Origin: Saccoglossus kowalevskii
Taxonomy: Eukaryota > Hemichordata > Enteropneusta > Harrimaniidae
Direction: 5' to 3'
NCBI RefSeq assembly: GCF_000003605.2
Contig: NW_003145789.1
Coordinates: forward strand, 162,036-183,064
Length of the DNA: 21,029 bases
Shown here: positions 1-9,700 of the stretch, piece after piece
How the letters are laid out: every line of letters begins with the position of its first letter
Numbering within the stretch: the stretch's first letter is position 1
Position numbers and translations under genes: made by a program
Notes under the pieces: model-generated
Databases searched by the model: none
Seen by the model: the letters and a program-made list of their open reading frames with translations, nothing else
Told to the model about the DNA's origin: nothing

Positions 1-951
1 GCCCTATAATAGAGGAATTCAGTATTTGAAATCTTAAATTCCAACAATGAATATATACATATAATATTGTTATTTTATAGGTTTTGATTCAGCGAATTTT
101 ACCAAATATATTTTGTTTAACGAATTCACAAATCAGTAAAATATGTGTAAAGCAAAAAAAAGAAACAAGCTCTTCAGCTCAGTCAAAGAAAACTTCAGCA
201 TTGTTGGACAGCTTTCATAACCATGGAGAGTTGAATGACATTCACAGCAGATTCAATCATTGATGGGCGTTTTCAATAACGCTTATGTCACTGAATTAAA
301 ACATTTGACTCTATCAGAATATATACATGTAAACATCTAGTCATTATTTGGAAGCACTACCACGATGAAAATCCTGGAAATGAGAGAAATTTAGGAAAAT
401 TCAGTCAATCCTGTACATTTGAACTTTTACTACAGTTCCACTAACAATTTACTGGGAGCTGAGTAAACATGGGTGATGGCAGAGTGACATATTATAAATA
501 TAATACACTGGTAATGAACCATTGGATATAAAGTTACAGCAGAATGGCCTAGATATCTGTACTAATTCTCTTGGGATAGATACCTTAGGCAATACAGAGA
601 ATTGTGCTTATTGCAAGGGTCACAAGCCATGATGAAAACCAAGTTAAAATTTTTGACAAACAGTTTTACTTGGTCTTATGCAGAGTTTGCAACTATTTTT
701 TCTATTTCATTGATGTTTCCATCGCAAGTACTTTCCAACATTGAAATAATCCTTTCTTTTTACAGCAGTCATGGCATGATTGAATAAGAAAACTTTCTGA
801 CTTCTGTATATATTTATGCCCAGGTAACAATAGCAAATCACCAGTTAGAACGATTCTCATATAACAGAAAAATAGCTGAGAAAATCACAGACAATAGAAT
901 AAGGTGCATAAATCAAGCATGGTGGTAATGATTTTGAGGGTCAATACTTAC
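1..951. other. Downstream flank / last intron of the V-ATPase e gene
   Basis: AT-rich sequence without recognisable protein-coding similarity. It should contain the last intron, the terminal exon and the 3' UTR of the minus-strand e-subunit gene. The short plus-strand open frame at 602-787 shows no domain and looks like chance. Confidence 0.5.
288..290 (-). other. Possible terminal exon start and stop codon of the V-ATPase e gene
   Basis: The third coding exon of the e-subunit gene ends at a complete codon before a donor. Downstream on the minus strand an acceptor-like TTTTAATTCAG ends at base 291 and is followed at once by TGA (290-288). Splicing there would end the protein after residue 81 (...NWE, stop), which is the family length. 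No AATAAA was seen on the minus strand between this point and the left edge. Other acceptors are possible, and reading through the donor would add 12 residues (VSIDPQNHYHHA) before a stop. This is an inference. Confidence 0.35.
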
Positions 952-2965
952 TTCCCAGTTCCATTCTATTGCTAAAATTGTTGTATTTTCTAAACTTGGT
1001 CCTATGAGTGGATTTAACTGCATAATAAAAGCAAGTGCCCAACTGAAAAAAAAAACAAGATGAAAGATTGAAACATGTGGTGTCACCTAGTTCTGGGTCC
1101 AACAACTTTTTGTTCAACTATGACATACTCCACTGTCACCAGGGTCAATGTAAACACAACGCAGAAATTAGTTTTGCTAGTTATTTACAACAATGTAACC
1201 TTCCTGAACTACATAGCTTATGTTCACAGACATCTCCAGTAACAGTCTTATGTCGTTAATTAAAATATGTTACAAAATTCTAATGTTTCCAAAATTTCAC
1301 AAATTTTATAGATTACTCAAAGTGTTGTTAATTTTCAACATGCCTTGTTCGTAAAAGTAACTGTACTTAAGGTAGGTCTCTCGAAATGCTCTGACACGTT
1401 TCCATAGTGAACAGAGCACATTGTGATATTTCGCATTGTGATAGTTTCCATAGTTTGCATGTTTTTATTAGTTAAGCTAAAACAACAAAAAATCTATTGG
1501 TTTAAATTTTAAATTGATGTGAGCTGCCTTTATAGGAATGCTGCTTAGCATACACAATCAAATCATTCAATTCAACTAGGCTCAAAAATAGCTGCCATGG
1601 ATGGGGCTGAACGAGAGACGAGATCTGCCAGATTTCAATTCAGCTCGATCAGAGCCAAATGTAAAGTGCCCTCAATTTTGGTGTCATGCTCGTGTTTTGT
1701 TTTTTTTACATGGCAGGATGCTGGGAGAAAAAAAGAAACAGTCACGAGTCTGAAACAATGCACCGGTGTTATGATTTAGGTATCTTGACAGGATAAACAA
1801 CAGCTAAAATACGCTGAATGTGTTACAGTCTATTCGCTTAAGTTTTTGACATGCAAAATTACTATCTTGTAATTGTTCAATTGTTGTGATATGTGTAACA
1901 GTTGTCAACCTAAACAGTGTAGGAGCACGTCGCCGTACCATGACCGTTTCTACAATTTTTAACGGTGTGTTTACAAAGTTTCTTCAATTTCCATTGGATC
2001 TGTTCAGTCGTCCTTTCAAGTTTTTGTCACATAATTTCGTACACCATTTTCCGTGTTGAGCTATCAATCTATCACAGTATTTGTTTACTCTGCCAAATAG
2101 ATATAAGTGCGCGTACCTTTTCGTCAAGCCAGAAATTGCGTGAAATTACAAACAATGTTGTCTTCGCCATAATTGAAATGAGAGGTTACTTGAAAAAGAT
2201 GATTAAGGGCGTGATTTCAGCTCCGAAATCCGGACTCAACCCTGAGAGTTTATTAAAGCCAAACTTGGCTCAAGTCGAACGCGCGTACAGTCATTTTTGC
2301 TGGCTTGAGTCACAGGGCTCAGATAAAGCTGCCATGTGAGAGCAGCAAATATTGAAAAGCAACGGAATGTAAATATTATTACAAATTAAAGAAGTACAAA
2401 ATACTTACAATGTATAACAACAAATAGCAGTGAGTATGAGCATCAATTGAATAATCCTATGAGAGAAACAAATACAGTAGCATAATAATTAAATACCACA
2501 CGTCAATAACGAACAACTACAGAAAAAAAAACAATTATGGAATAATGACAAGAAATGCTGGTCGTGATGCGGGTATGGTGTAGTGATAATCCTGGTGGTG
2601 ACGTCATGATGTACGACGACTATCGACACAAACACGAACAAATGACAATTTATCATTTGTATCGAATTAAAGGTTTGTGTATCACTAGGATTAACATTTA
2701 TTGTTGACGTTAAACGAAAACTATTTATTTATTCATTCATGGAATTACTAATTCCGATCCGATGGTTAACCTTGAGTCACGATCAGCCATCTTCAAAATG
2801 TCGTGTTTGAAAAACACCCGATGTCGTCAATTTTAAAACACAACTTCACATATATACTCACCCCTTATTTGGTCCTTTCGGCACGAGAAACGGTGCCACG
2901 GCTCCAATAAGGAGCCAAAACAACGTCATAACGACAACAGGAACCACAGTCGCTGTAGCAGCCAT
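952..2965 (-). CDS. ATP6V0E: V-type proton ATPase subunit e (three coding exons, stop outside them)
   Basis: Small hydrophobic subunit of the membrane (V0) sector of the proton-pumping V-ATPase that acidifies endosomes, lysosomes and secretory vesicles. Coding exons on the minus strand: 2965-2862, 2456-2409 (only 48 nt) and 1042-952, joined at GT-AG sites with matching phases (2, 2, 0). They encode exactly 81 residues, the usual length of animal e subunits. Residues 1-35 read MAATATVVPVVVMTLFW... and end LVPKGPNKG, like the family's conserved PKGPN(R/K)G. Two hydrophobic helices lie at about 7-27 and 36-58. QLNPLIGP (59-66) and the sequon N70-T-T are conserved family marks. The protein ends in NWE, directly followed by a strong donor (GTAAGTATT), so the stop should be in a further exon. 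The start is chosen because the exon opens with it and the length fits. Identification is from remembered family sequence; confidence is high. Confidence 0.93.
1043..2408. other. Intron 2 of the V-ATPase e gene
   Basis: A 1.37-kb intron. Its more GC-rich part (about 1590-1780 and 1920-2340) holds two plus-strand open frames (1597-1779 and 1965-2339). The second ends in a polar tail (KKMIKGVISAPKSGLNPESLL...), but neither resembles a known family nor has splice-site support. They could be relics of an insertion; I cannot name one. Confidence 0.5.
2599..2606. promoter_or_regulatory. Perfect CRE-type palindrome TGACGTCA
   Basis: The 8-base palindrome TGACGTCA, consensus site for CREB/ATF bZIP factors, lies in intron 1 (2457-2861) of the V-ATPase e gene, about 360 bp inside the start codon and in a CpG-containing stretch. 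An 8-mer palindrome is expected by chance in some windows of this size, so function is inferred only from position. Confidence 0.35.
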
Positions 2966-2969
2966 TTTG
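2958..2969 (-). promoter_or_regulatory. TISU/YY1-like initiator overlapping the V-ATPase e start codon
   Basis: On the minus strand the start codon lies in CAAAATGGCTGC, which resembles the TISU element (SAASATGGCGGC, two mismatches) and the YY1 core AANATGGC. TISU joins transcription start and translation start in genes with very short 5' UTRs. The same 12 bases surround the ACADSB start codon at 17070-17081. Confidence 0.35.
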
Positions 2970-2986
2970 GAATAGTCTCCTCACTG

Positions 2987-2994
2987 TCATGTGA
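2987..2994. promoter_or_regulatory. M-box / CLEAR-like E-box TCATGTGA upstream of V-ATPase e
   Basis: TCATGTGA, the M-box form bound by MITF/TFE-family bHLH-ZIP factors in animals, starts 22 bases upstream of the V-ATPase e start codon. V-ATPase genes are known targets of this family through CLEAR elements, so the placement makes sense, although the match is to the MITF form rather than the full CLEAR palindrome. The site is seen; its use is inferred. Confidence 0.4.
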
Positions 2995-3534
2995 TCAGCG
3001 AAGTCGCCAATAAAAGAGACCCTTTAGCTCATTGAAAAAGGGTTGTTTAAAAGTTGATAAAGTGATATGTAGAATACTCGTACGGTCCGACATTACAAAA
3101 AAAAAGTCTTTTAAAACAGTTATAGTATTTATGTTTTAACATGACAAAACATACGCAAAGTTAGTCAAAAAAAAAAACGATGTTAAACTTTTAACGAAGA
3201 TAAGGGTACTCCTAGTATTCTGTACTATTGACCTTTGCAAGACTAACATGACCAAATCGGATTGAATGAGCAAAAAGTAAAGTTATTACAGGTACTTATC
3301 CACAAAGAGCTATAGGTGAATCATTGCGTAATGAGTTCTGTAACAAACATTCTTAATCTGGATAGATGTTCACTTGTCTATGTAGGTCATATAGGCATAA
3401 CATTAGGGATTGTCCATTTGATTTGTTGGGGGGGGGTAAATTGAGAGAACTAGGGTGGGTAAATTTATATTCACATCGAACAATGCAGTATGAGTGCTGA
3501 ATAGCAAAATTTCTAAAAAAAAAAAACAACACTA

Positions 3535-3552
3535 CATGCAGTTAACTGCATG
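3535..3552. repeat. 18-bp perfect palindrome
   Basis: CATGCAGTTAACTGCATG reads the same on both strands. It sits 179 bp upstream of the PYROXD2 start codon and overlaps the left arm of the hairpin at 3549-3625. Confidence 0.85.
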
Positions 3553-3625
3553 AAGGCATGGATGTTTTTGTTTTTTTAATAAATATTTTGTGAATTTTCT
3601 TAAGAAAAACATTTGTGCCTTCATG
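3549..3625. repeat. Imperfect hairpin upstream of PYROXD2
   Basis: The left arm 3549-3569 (CATGAAGGCA, three bases, ATGTTTTT) pairs with the right arm 3605-3625 (AAAAACAT, three bases, TGCCTTCATG). Eighteen of 21 positions match around a 35-base AT-rich loop. It may be the tip of a small foldback element or a structured transcript segment. Confidence 0.7.
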
Positions 3626-3730
3626 ATATTTACTGTATCGTTCAAATTTCAATACATTTTCTGAACATGTACAATTAAAACCAATTTAGAATGTTTAAAT
3701 TCCTTCTGCAGATACTGGAGAAATGTTAAA

Positions 3731-6700
3731 ATGAGTTTGAAGCTTCTTAACGGTATATCATTATTAAAAATACAAACATTGAAAAGTGCATTCCGTACAT
3801 TCTGTGTTGCATCTACCACGTATTCTAAAGATGTCTTGAAAGAAGATTATGATGCTGTTATTATTGGGGGTGGTCATAATGGATTGGTAACTGTGAGTAG
3901 CATATCATGTTTTCTTAACAGACAGACAGCATTGCTCTACAATTCACCATTTCCCTTTTATTTATTGTTTTTAAAGACCAAATACTGTTGTAATTCCTAG
4001 TCAGTGTAAAGTCTATAAACATTATTATTATTATTATTATTATATTTTTGTGTCTTTCGGATCTCATTCTGGATTCTGTATTTGCTCTATTTGTTGTTGT
4101 ATTCTAATGATTCAGTATAATTACCCCAGTTTCCTCCATCTGTTTCTCTGCTTGGCTTCCAAAAATAGATTTTCTGTTTTTGGTAGCAGAGAAACAGATG
4201 GAATTGTTCATTTATTGGATATGTGCTTTTAATCTGTCAAATATGATTGTTAATTGATGGTTATTAAACTTGTATATTTTCTAAAAATTCTAATGTGAAA
4301 AAAAATGAGTCTGAAGTCTGAAGAAGTGCTACTTTGTGTTTTTCATCATCACACCAGGTGTATGCTATTGTTTTGTTATTAATTTTAAAATATTATCCTG
4401 ACCAGGTATTATCAAGAGGTAAATATCTTTATATAATAGATACACCGATGTCCTTTGATGAAACTATGTATAAAGTAGCTGGGGTTAAAAGTATGCTGAA
4501 ACATTTTGAAATTTACTTAACAGCTTGATAAATTTATAAAACAAATATCTCGTAAAGTAATGGACCTTTGAACTATTGCAGTATACTTTTATTGCAGTCT
4601 ACCAAAAGCAGGGTGTCTGCATGTACACTATTAATGACAAAATAAACTGTTAAATTCAGAGGGAAGGACATACTGCCTGACAATTGGTACATTATACAGC
4701 ACTGATATCCACAATTTATTAAAGGGGAAAGTGTGGTCATCACACAAAAAATCTTACTTTATTTAATGCAGATACACTATTTAATACGATTTGAGATCAA
4801 TCTCCAGTAAAAAAATTTGCAGTCATTATTAAAATTAGATTTGTCACATTTCTCTAACTAGTAAAATTCAAAAATGTTCGTTTGCAAATTTAGAGCGATT
4901 CAAATATTTACAAGTCTCAGTCAATCTAAATAAAGAAATTGAATGAATGTAAACATAATTTACTTGAATATATTTTGTTCTTTAGGCAGCTTATTTGCAG
5001 AAAAATGGGTTGAAAACCTTGGTTCTTGAGAGGAGACATCTGATTGGTGGAGCAGCTGTAACTGAAGAGATCATTCCTGGTATACATCACATATTGGAAG
5101 TTTTTATTAAGTGATTTCAGAAAGTGAATAATTGATTTCATACATGAATCAGTCATTTTGATTCAAATATGATTTAGATCCAACAAATCCAAAATGACAT
5201 TGCCACAAATATTTTGTGAAAAGAATATTCTGATTGGTAAATAATAATTTTATTTCACAAGTTAAATGTGACAGTTTCATGAAATTGCTGATTCTTTCAT
5301 ATATGTTGTTATGGTAATGCCAATTAATATTCAAGGTAATGTCTTGTGAGGAAAAAAAAAGAAAAGAAAAAAATGGGGGTCACAAACTTATTGGATGGAC
5401 TCTATGGAGAATATTAAAATATTACCGAGTTTCATAATGAAAAATTCCACCATTTGTTTTTTCTAACTTTATAATAAAATCAGTGGATTTACCATGATAT
5501 AATTATGTTTTATTTCAATAGGATTCAAGTTTTCCAGAGCATCCTATGTACTGAGTTTACTAAGACCCCAAATATACAAAGATTTGGAACTTAAAGTTAG
5601 TTTAACATTTTTTTTTTATGCAAATATTCGGTAGCTTTGTTAAATTCAGTGTTATATATGGAACAACAAATTTGGAACAATACTATTTTAGAGAGATAGT
5701 GTTAAGTACACTTCATAAAAACAAATTAAATTCTGACATGATTACCACAAGATGAACAAAATACAAAATCTGTCAATAAAACAAATTTTGCGACTAATGA
5801 CCATTTACTGAGTAAAACTATTTATTTTTACAGAAACATGGATTAAAGGTATATTTACGTGAACAATTTGCCTTCACACCAGTCCTGGATGGGAAAAACA
5901 GTTACCTTCTTTTAGGAAACGACAAAGAGGAAACATTTAACCAAATAGCCAAGTTTTCAGAGAAAGATGCCAAGGTGATGTTTAACTTTGTAGTGATGAA
6001 TCATGGGATTCATTCAAGCTAATTAAAATCTTATATATTGAATGATGTGTATTTTTTTATTGTATTTTTTTTTGTATTACATGATTTCAACTACAGCCAT
6101 GACTTTTGCGACTACCAAAACTAAAAAAAAAACTACCAACAAATTATTAATAAAATATTTTAAATATATAAATAATTAATAAATAAGACATGCCCAAAAT
6201 ATTATCGTTTATTAATCAAATTGTGGATACTTTAATCTTAAGTGCATTTTGTTGTTTTACCTTGTCCCAATGAAATGGGAAGAATCAGAAGCAACTTTGT
6301 CAACCACACATAATGAATTGTGGCAGTTTCAACTTTAAGTATGATTATCACTTTGCATGGCTTGCACTGTTTAAGAACATTCCTCTTGATTCCCACCATA
6401 TATAGTACCAACAGTCTCACTTTTATCATTATTTTCATGCTAAATATTATAGTAATGAAGAATTTCTTTTCCTTAGGCGTACTTTCGTTATGAGAAAATG
6501 ATTAGTAAGATAGCCGAGTCGATTGAACCATTACTAGATAACCCTCCAGTTGATATACCAAGGCTTACAAAAGGAACATTTAAACAGAAATTGCGAACAT
6601 TGCCATCCATAAAAGCACTCTTTTCTTTAGGTATGTATATTATTTGTTTGCAGTAATATTGAGACATTACGCACCATAAATAAACTCGAAGGAATCAATG

Positions 6701-9700
6701 TTCTATTTATAGTTATCAATAATATTTTGTTTATAGGTGTAAAGCTTAGTGACGATATCTCATCATTTTATGAATTAATAACGTCTCCAACAACCAAGAT
6801 CCTAGATCACTGGTTTGAATCTGAACCACTGAAAGCGACACTAGCTACCGATGCTGTTATTGGTGCCATGTTGAGTCCCACAACACCTGGCAGTGGGTAT
6901 GTATAAACATTAGGCTAAAAATGGTGATTTTACTTTTAAATTTACAATAGCAGCTCTTTTGATCTGCCACGTTGGTTGACCAGAAAACATTTATTTCATT
7001 TGAATGTTGCTCACAATTTTTGTAGGAAAAATATGGCACCCAAATTGCTAAGCATTTATTTAAGTACAACTGATACAATTTTTGTAATATTCTATATGTT
7101 TTTGTCACAGATATGTATTATTACATCATGTTATGGGAGAGATAGAAGGCATAAAAGGTGCATGGGGATACCCTGAAGGTGGTATGGGTGCAGTGTCTGG
7201 AAGTATAGCTAAGGCAGCATTATCGTATGGTGCCACAATTCTAACTGAGCAGGTAAATACTGTAGTGGTAAACAATCATGCACACATTTTGCTTTGGATA
7301 GTTTTTCCTTGGTCTAATATGGTCATTGTTATGTGCCTATAATTCTTCAAGAACACTTATTATATTGAAGCAGAATTTCAGCCAATCAGATACCAGTAGA
7401 AACTAAGCGCAGTATTTGCACATTCAAATGTCATATGTGATGAAAAAGACTTTTAATGGTGGACAAGTTCTTCTATAATTTTTTGCTGGGGAAGCTGCAT
7501 GTAGACGTTTTCCCTGAAAACTGAAACATAAACCATTTTGAAATTTGTTGGTCAAAAAAAAAAAAAATTCATTAGCAACACATTTCTATGTACTTGACAG
7601 AGTACAATGATTCCTCCTAATTCATGATTGTAAATTAAAGCGGGATGGTCATCACCTGCGCACGCGCGGGAATTGAGTTCCAACGACGATCATTGGTGGA
7701 AGCTTGTTTGTAAACAATGACATGCTATGGCCATCTGACGCATGCGCAGGTGACGACTCCCTCGCTTTAAATACTATATTGTCTAATTATGATTCATAGA
7801 CTGTGGAGAAAATATTGTTGAAATCTGATGGATCATCAGCGGGTGTCAGGTTGAAAGACGGTACAGAGATCAAGTCAAGATTGGTTTTCTCAAATGCTAC
7901 GCCCAAGGTGACATTTTGTGACTTGGTACCAAGGTCAGGCTTATCTCAGGAGTTTTTTGATGAAATCAACAAAATTGATTATACATCACCAGTAACCAAA
8001 ATCAATGGTAAGAATATGAGCAACCAAGTCTTTGGAAAGATTATAGTCACAGTTCGGATATCATGGCAAAATAAACCACCTTTCATACAATAACTTGCAT
8101 AAATTATCAATATTTTTTCAATTATTTTTATCGAGCCCTGTAGCCAGTGTGAATTTATGTTCATTTTATCTAAAATTAACAAAGAAATTAAAGAAAAATA
8201 AATGAAGATGCACAAAATGTTGCACCATCCTTGATTTTATTGACATTTTCTACCTCAGTGCACTTGAAAACATGAATGAAGACAAACTTCTTGTTGTTAT
8301 TGTTTCATCATATATTATTGTTTGATATTGCAGTGGCTGTAGACAGACTCCCTAACTTTACCGCAATTCCCAATAACTCTGATGGCAGTCCATCACCGCA
8401 TCATAGTTGTACAATTCACCTCAACTGTGAATCAATGCAATATATTGATGAAGCTTACAATGAGGCCTTGCAAGGAGAAATACCAACCAGGTAGGAGAGA
8501 ACTATCTAACTTGTGAATATTATCTGAAGTAGTCTCGATAGATGTTTTATACTCTTCCAGAATCCTAGGCCAGGAATGAAAACATTTACCAAAATCAATG
8601 AGCAAATGTTTTTTTTTTTATTTTTTTTTTTCAACATTGATATACAAAGTGTACTGATATTTTTGGTTTTCACAAAAGTTGCAAATTTCTTTTGTGTTTT
8701 TGAAAAAATTCTATCGAAATCTACTGTGATACCCTCTTTCCTAACTGGCCTAAAAAGTTAAAATTTGTGTGTGAGCTGCGCATATAGAACGCCCTAAACT
8801 TAATGGACAGATTACTTTCGTTTTCACTTCATATTACCTACTGTAAAATATTTTGTTATAATTTTCATGACTTATTCTCAAGCTTGAATTATAGTAAGGT
8901 AACCTTTTGAGTGCCCTCATATATGATTAGAGAAATTGCTTTTGTTTTTATTTTAAAAAATCTTTAAAAATGTTAACCTTAATCTACAGACCAATGATAG
9001 AAATGGTTATACCGTCATCATGTGATCCAACCATCGCACCACCCGGAAGTCATGTGATCTCTTTGTTTACACAGTATACTCCGTACACACTGAAAGATGG
9101 CAAAGAATGGGATGATACAATGAGAAATAATTATGCTGATAAAAGTATGTCATTATTATTGTTACCTATAAATGTAATAACATATGCTTATGTTGAGTGT
9201 GGCCGACGTTGAACACCAACATGGAAGATTTTATTTTATATTTTGTTTAGATTTTATTAAGTAGAAGGGATGGGTGACTGATATAGACACCATCATAAGC
9301 ATTTTACAATCTGTTTAGAACCCAAATATGTGACCAGATGCATTCATCTCATTTGTGTATTCACACATTTTTCATTCAAATTAAAATAAACAGGGTCTTT
9401 GTTCACTATGTTCTTTCACTAATTAGCGGTTGTATAAATGTTATCAAACTCTCCTATAATTATTGTATTTATTTATTTCAGTATTTGATGTTATTGAACA
9501 GTATGCTCCGGGTTTCAAGTCTAGCGTAGTTGGACGTGATATTCTCACTCCACCGGATTTGGAAAGAATATTTGGACTGACTGGAGGGGTAAGGCCAATT
9601 TGTTTTTGCTTTTTGCCCATAGGAAAATTGAAAAAAAAAGTGGTTTTCATTTTTGTATTTTGTATTATTCAGTACCTCAATGAAAAAATTTATGCAAACT

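Larger units (their letters stand above)
2966..3730. promoter_or_regulatory. Divergent intergenic region between V-ATPase e and PYROXD2
   Basis: A 765-bp gap between two start codons facing away from each other, so it must hold both promoters unless a 5' exon lies elsewhere. It contains the M-box near the V-ATPase e start, a 9-G run at 3428-3436, the palindrome at 3535-3552 and the hairpin at 3549-3625. Just upstream of the PYROXD2 start, TTCCTTCTGCAG ends near 3711 and looks like a splice acceptor, so a noncoding first exon of PYROXD2 may lie further left. Confidence 0.5.
3893..4985. other. PYROXD2 intron 1
   Basis: A 1.09-kb intron between the FAD-motif exon and exon 2. It holds the (ATT)n tract and the strong hairpin described separately. 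The rest is AT-rich, with no exon-like conserved sequence seen; the open frame at 4334-4528 has no recognisable family. Confidence 0.7.

Noticed and set aside
1965-2339. 124-residue plus-strand open frame inside V-ATPase e intron 2
   Set aside because: No recognisable domain, mixed hydrophobic composition at its start, and no promoter or splice context. It is antisense to a confident intron.
3887-3892. Alternative donor GTAACT inside the first PYROXD2 exon
   Set aside because: Using it would remove the residues of GLVTAAYLQ and break the frame with exon 2; the donor at 3893 keeps the conserved FAD motif intact.
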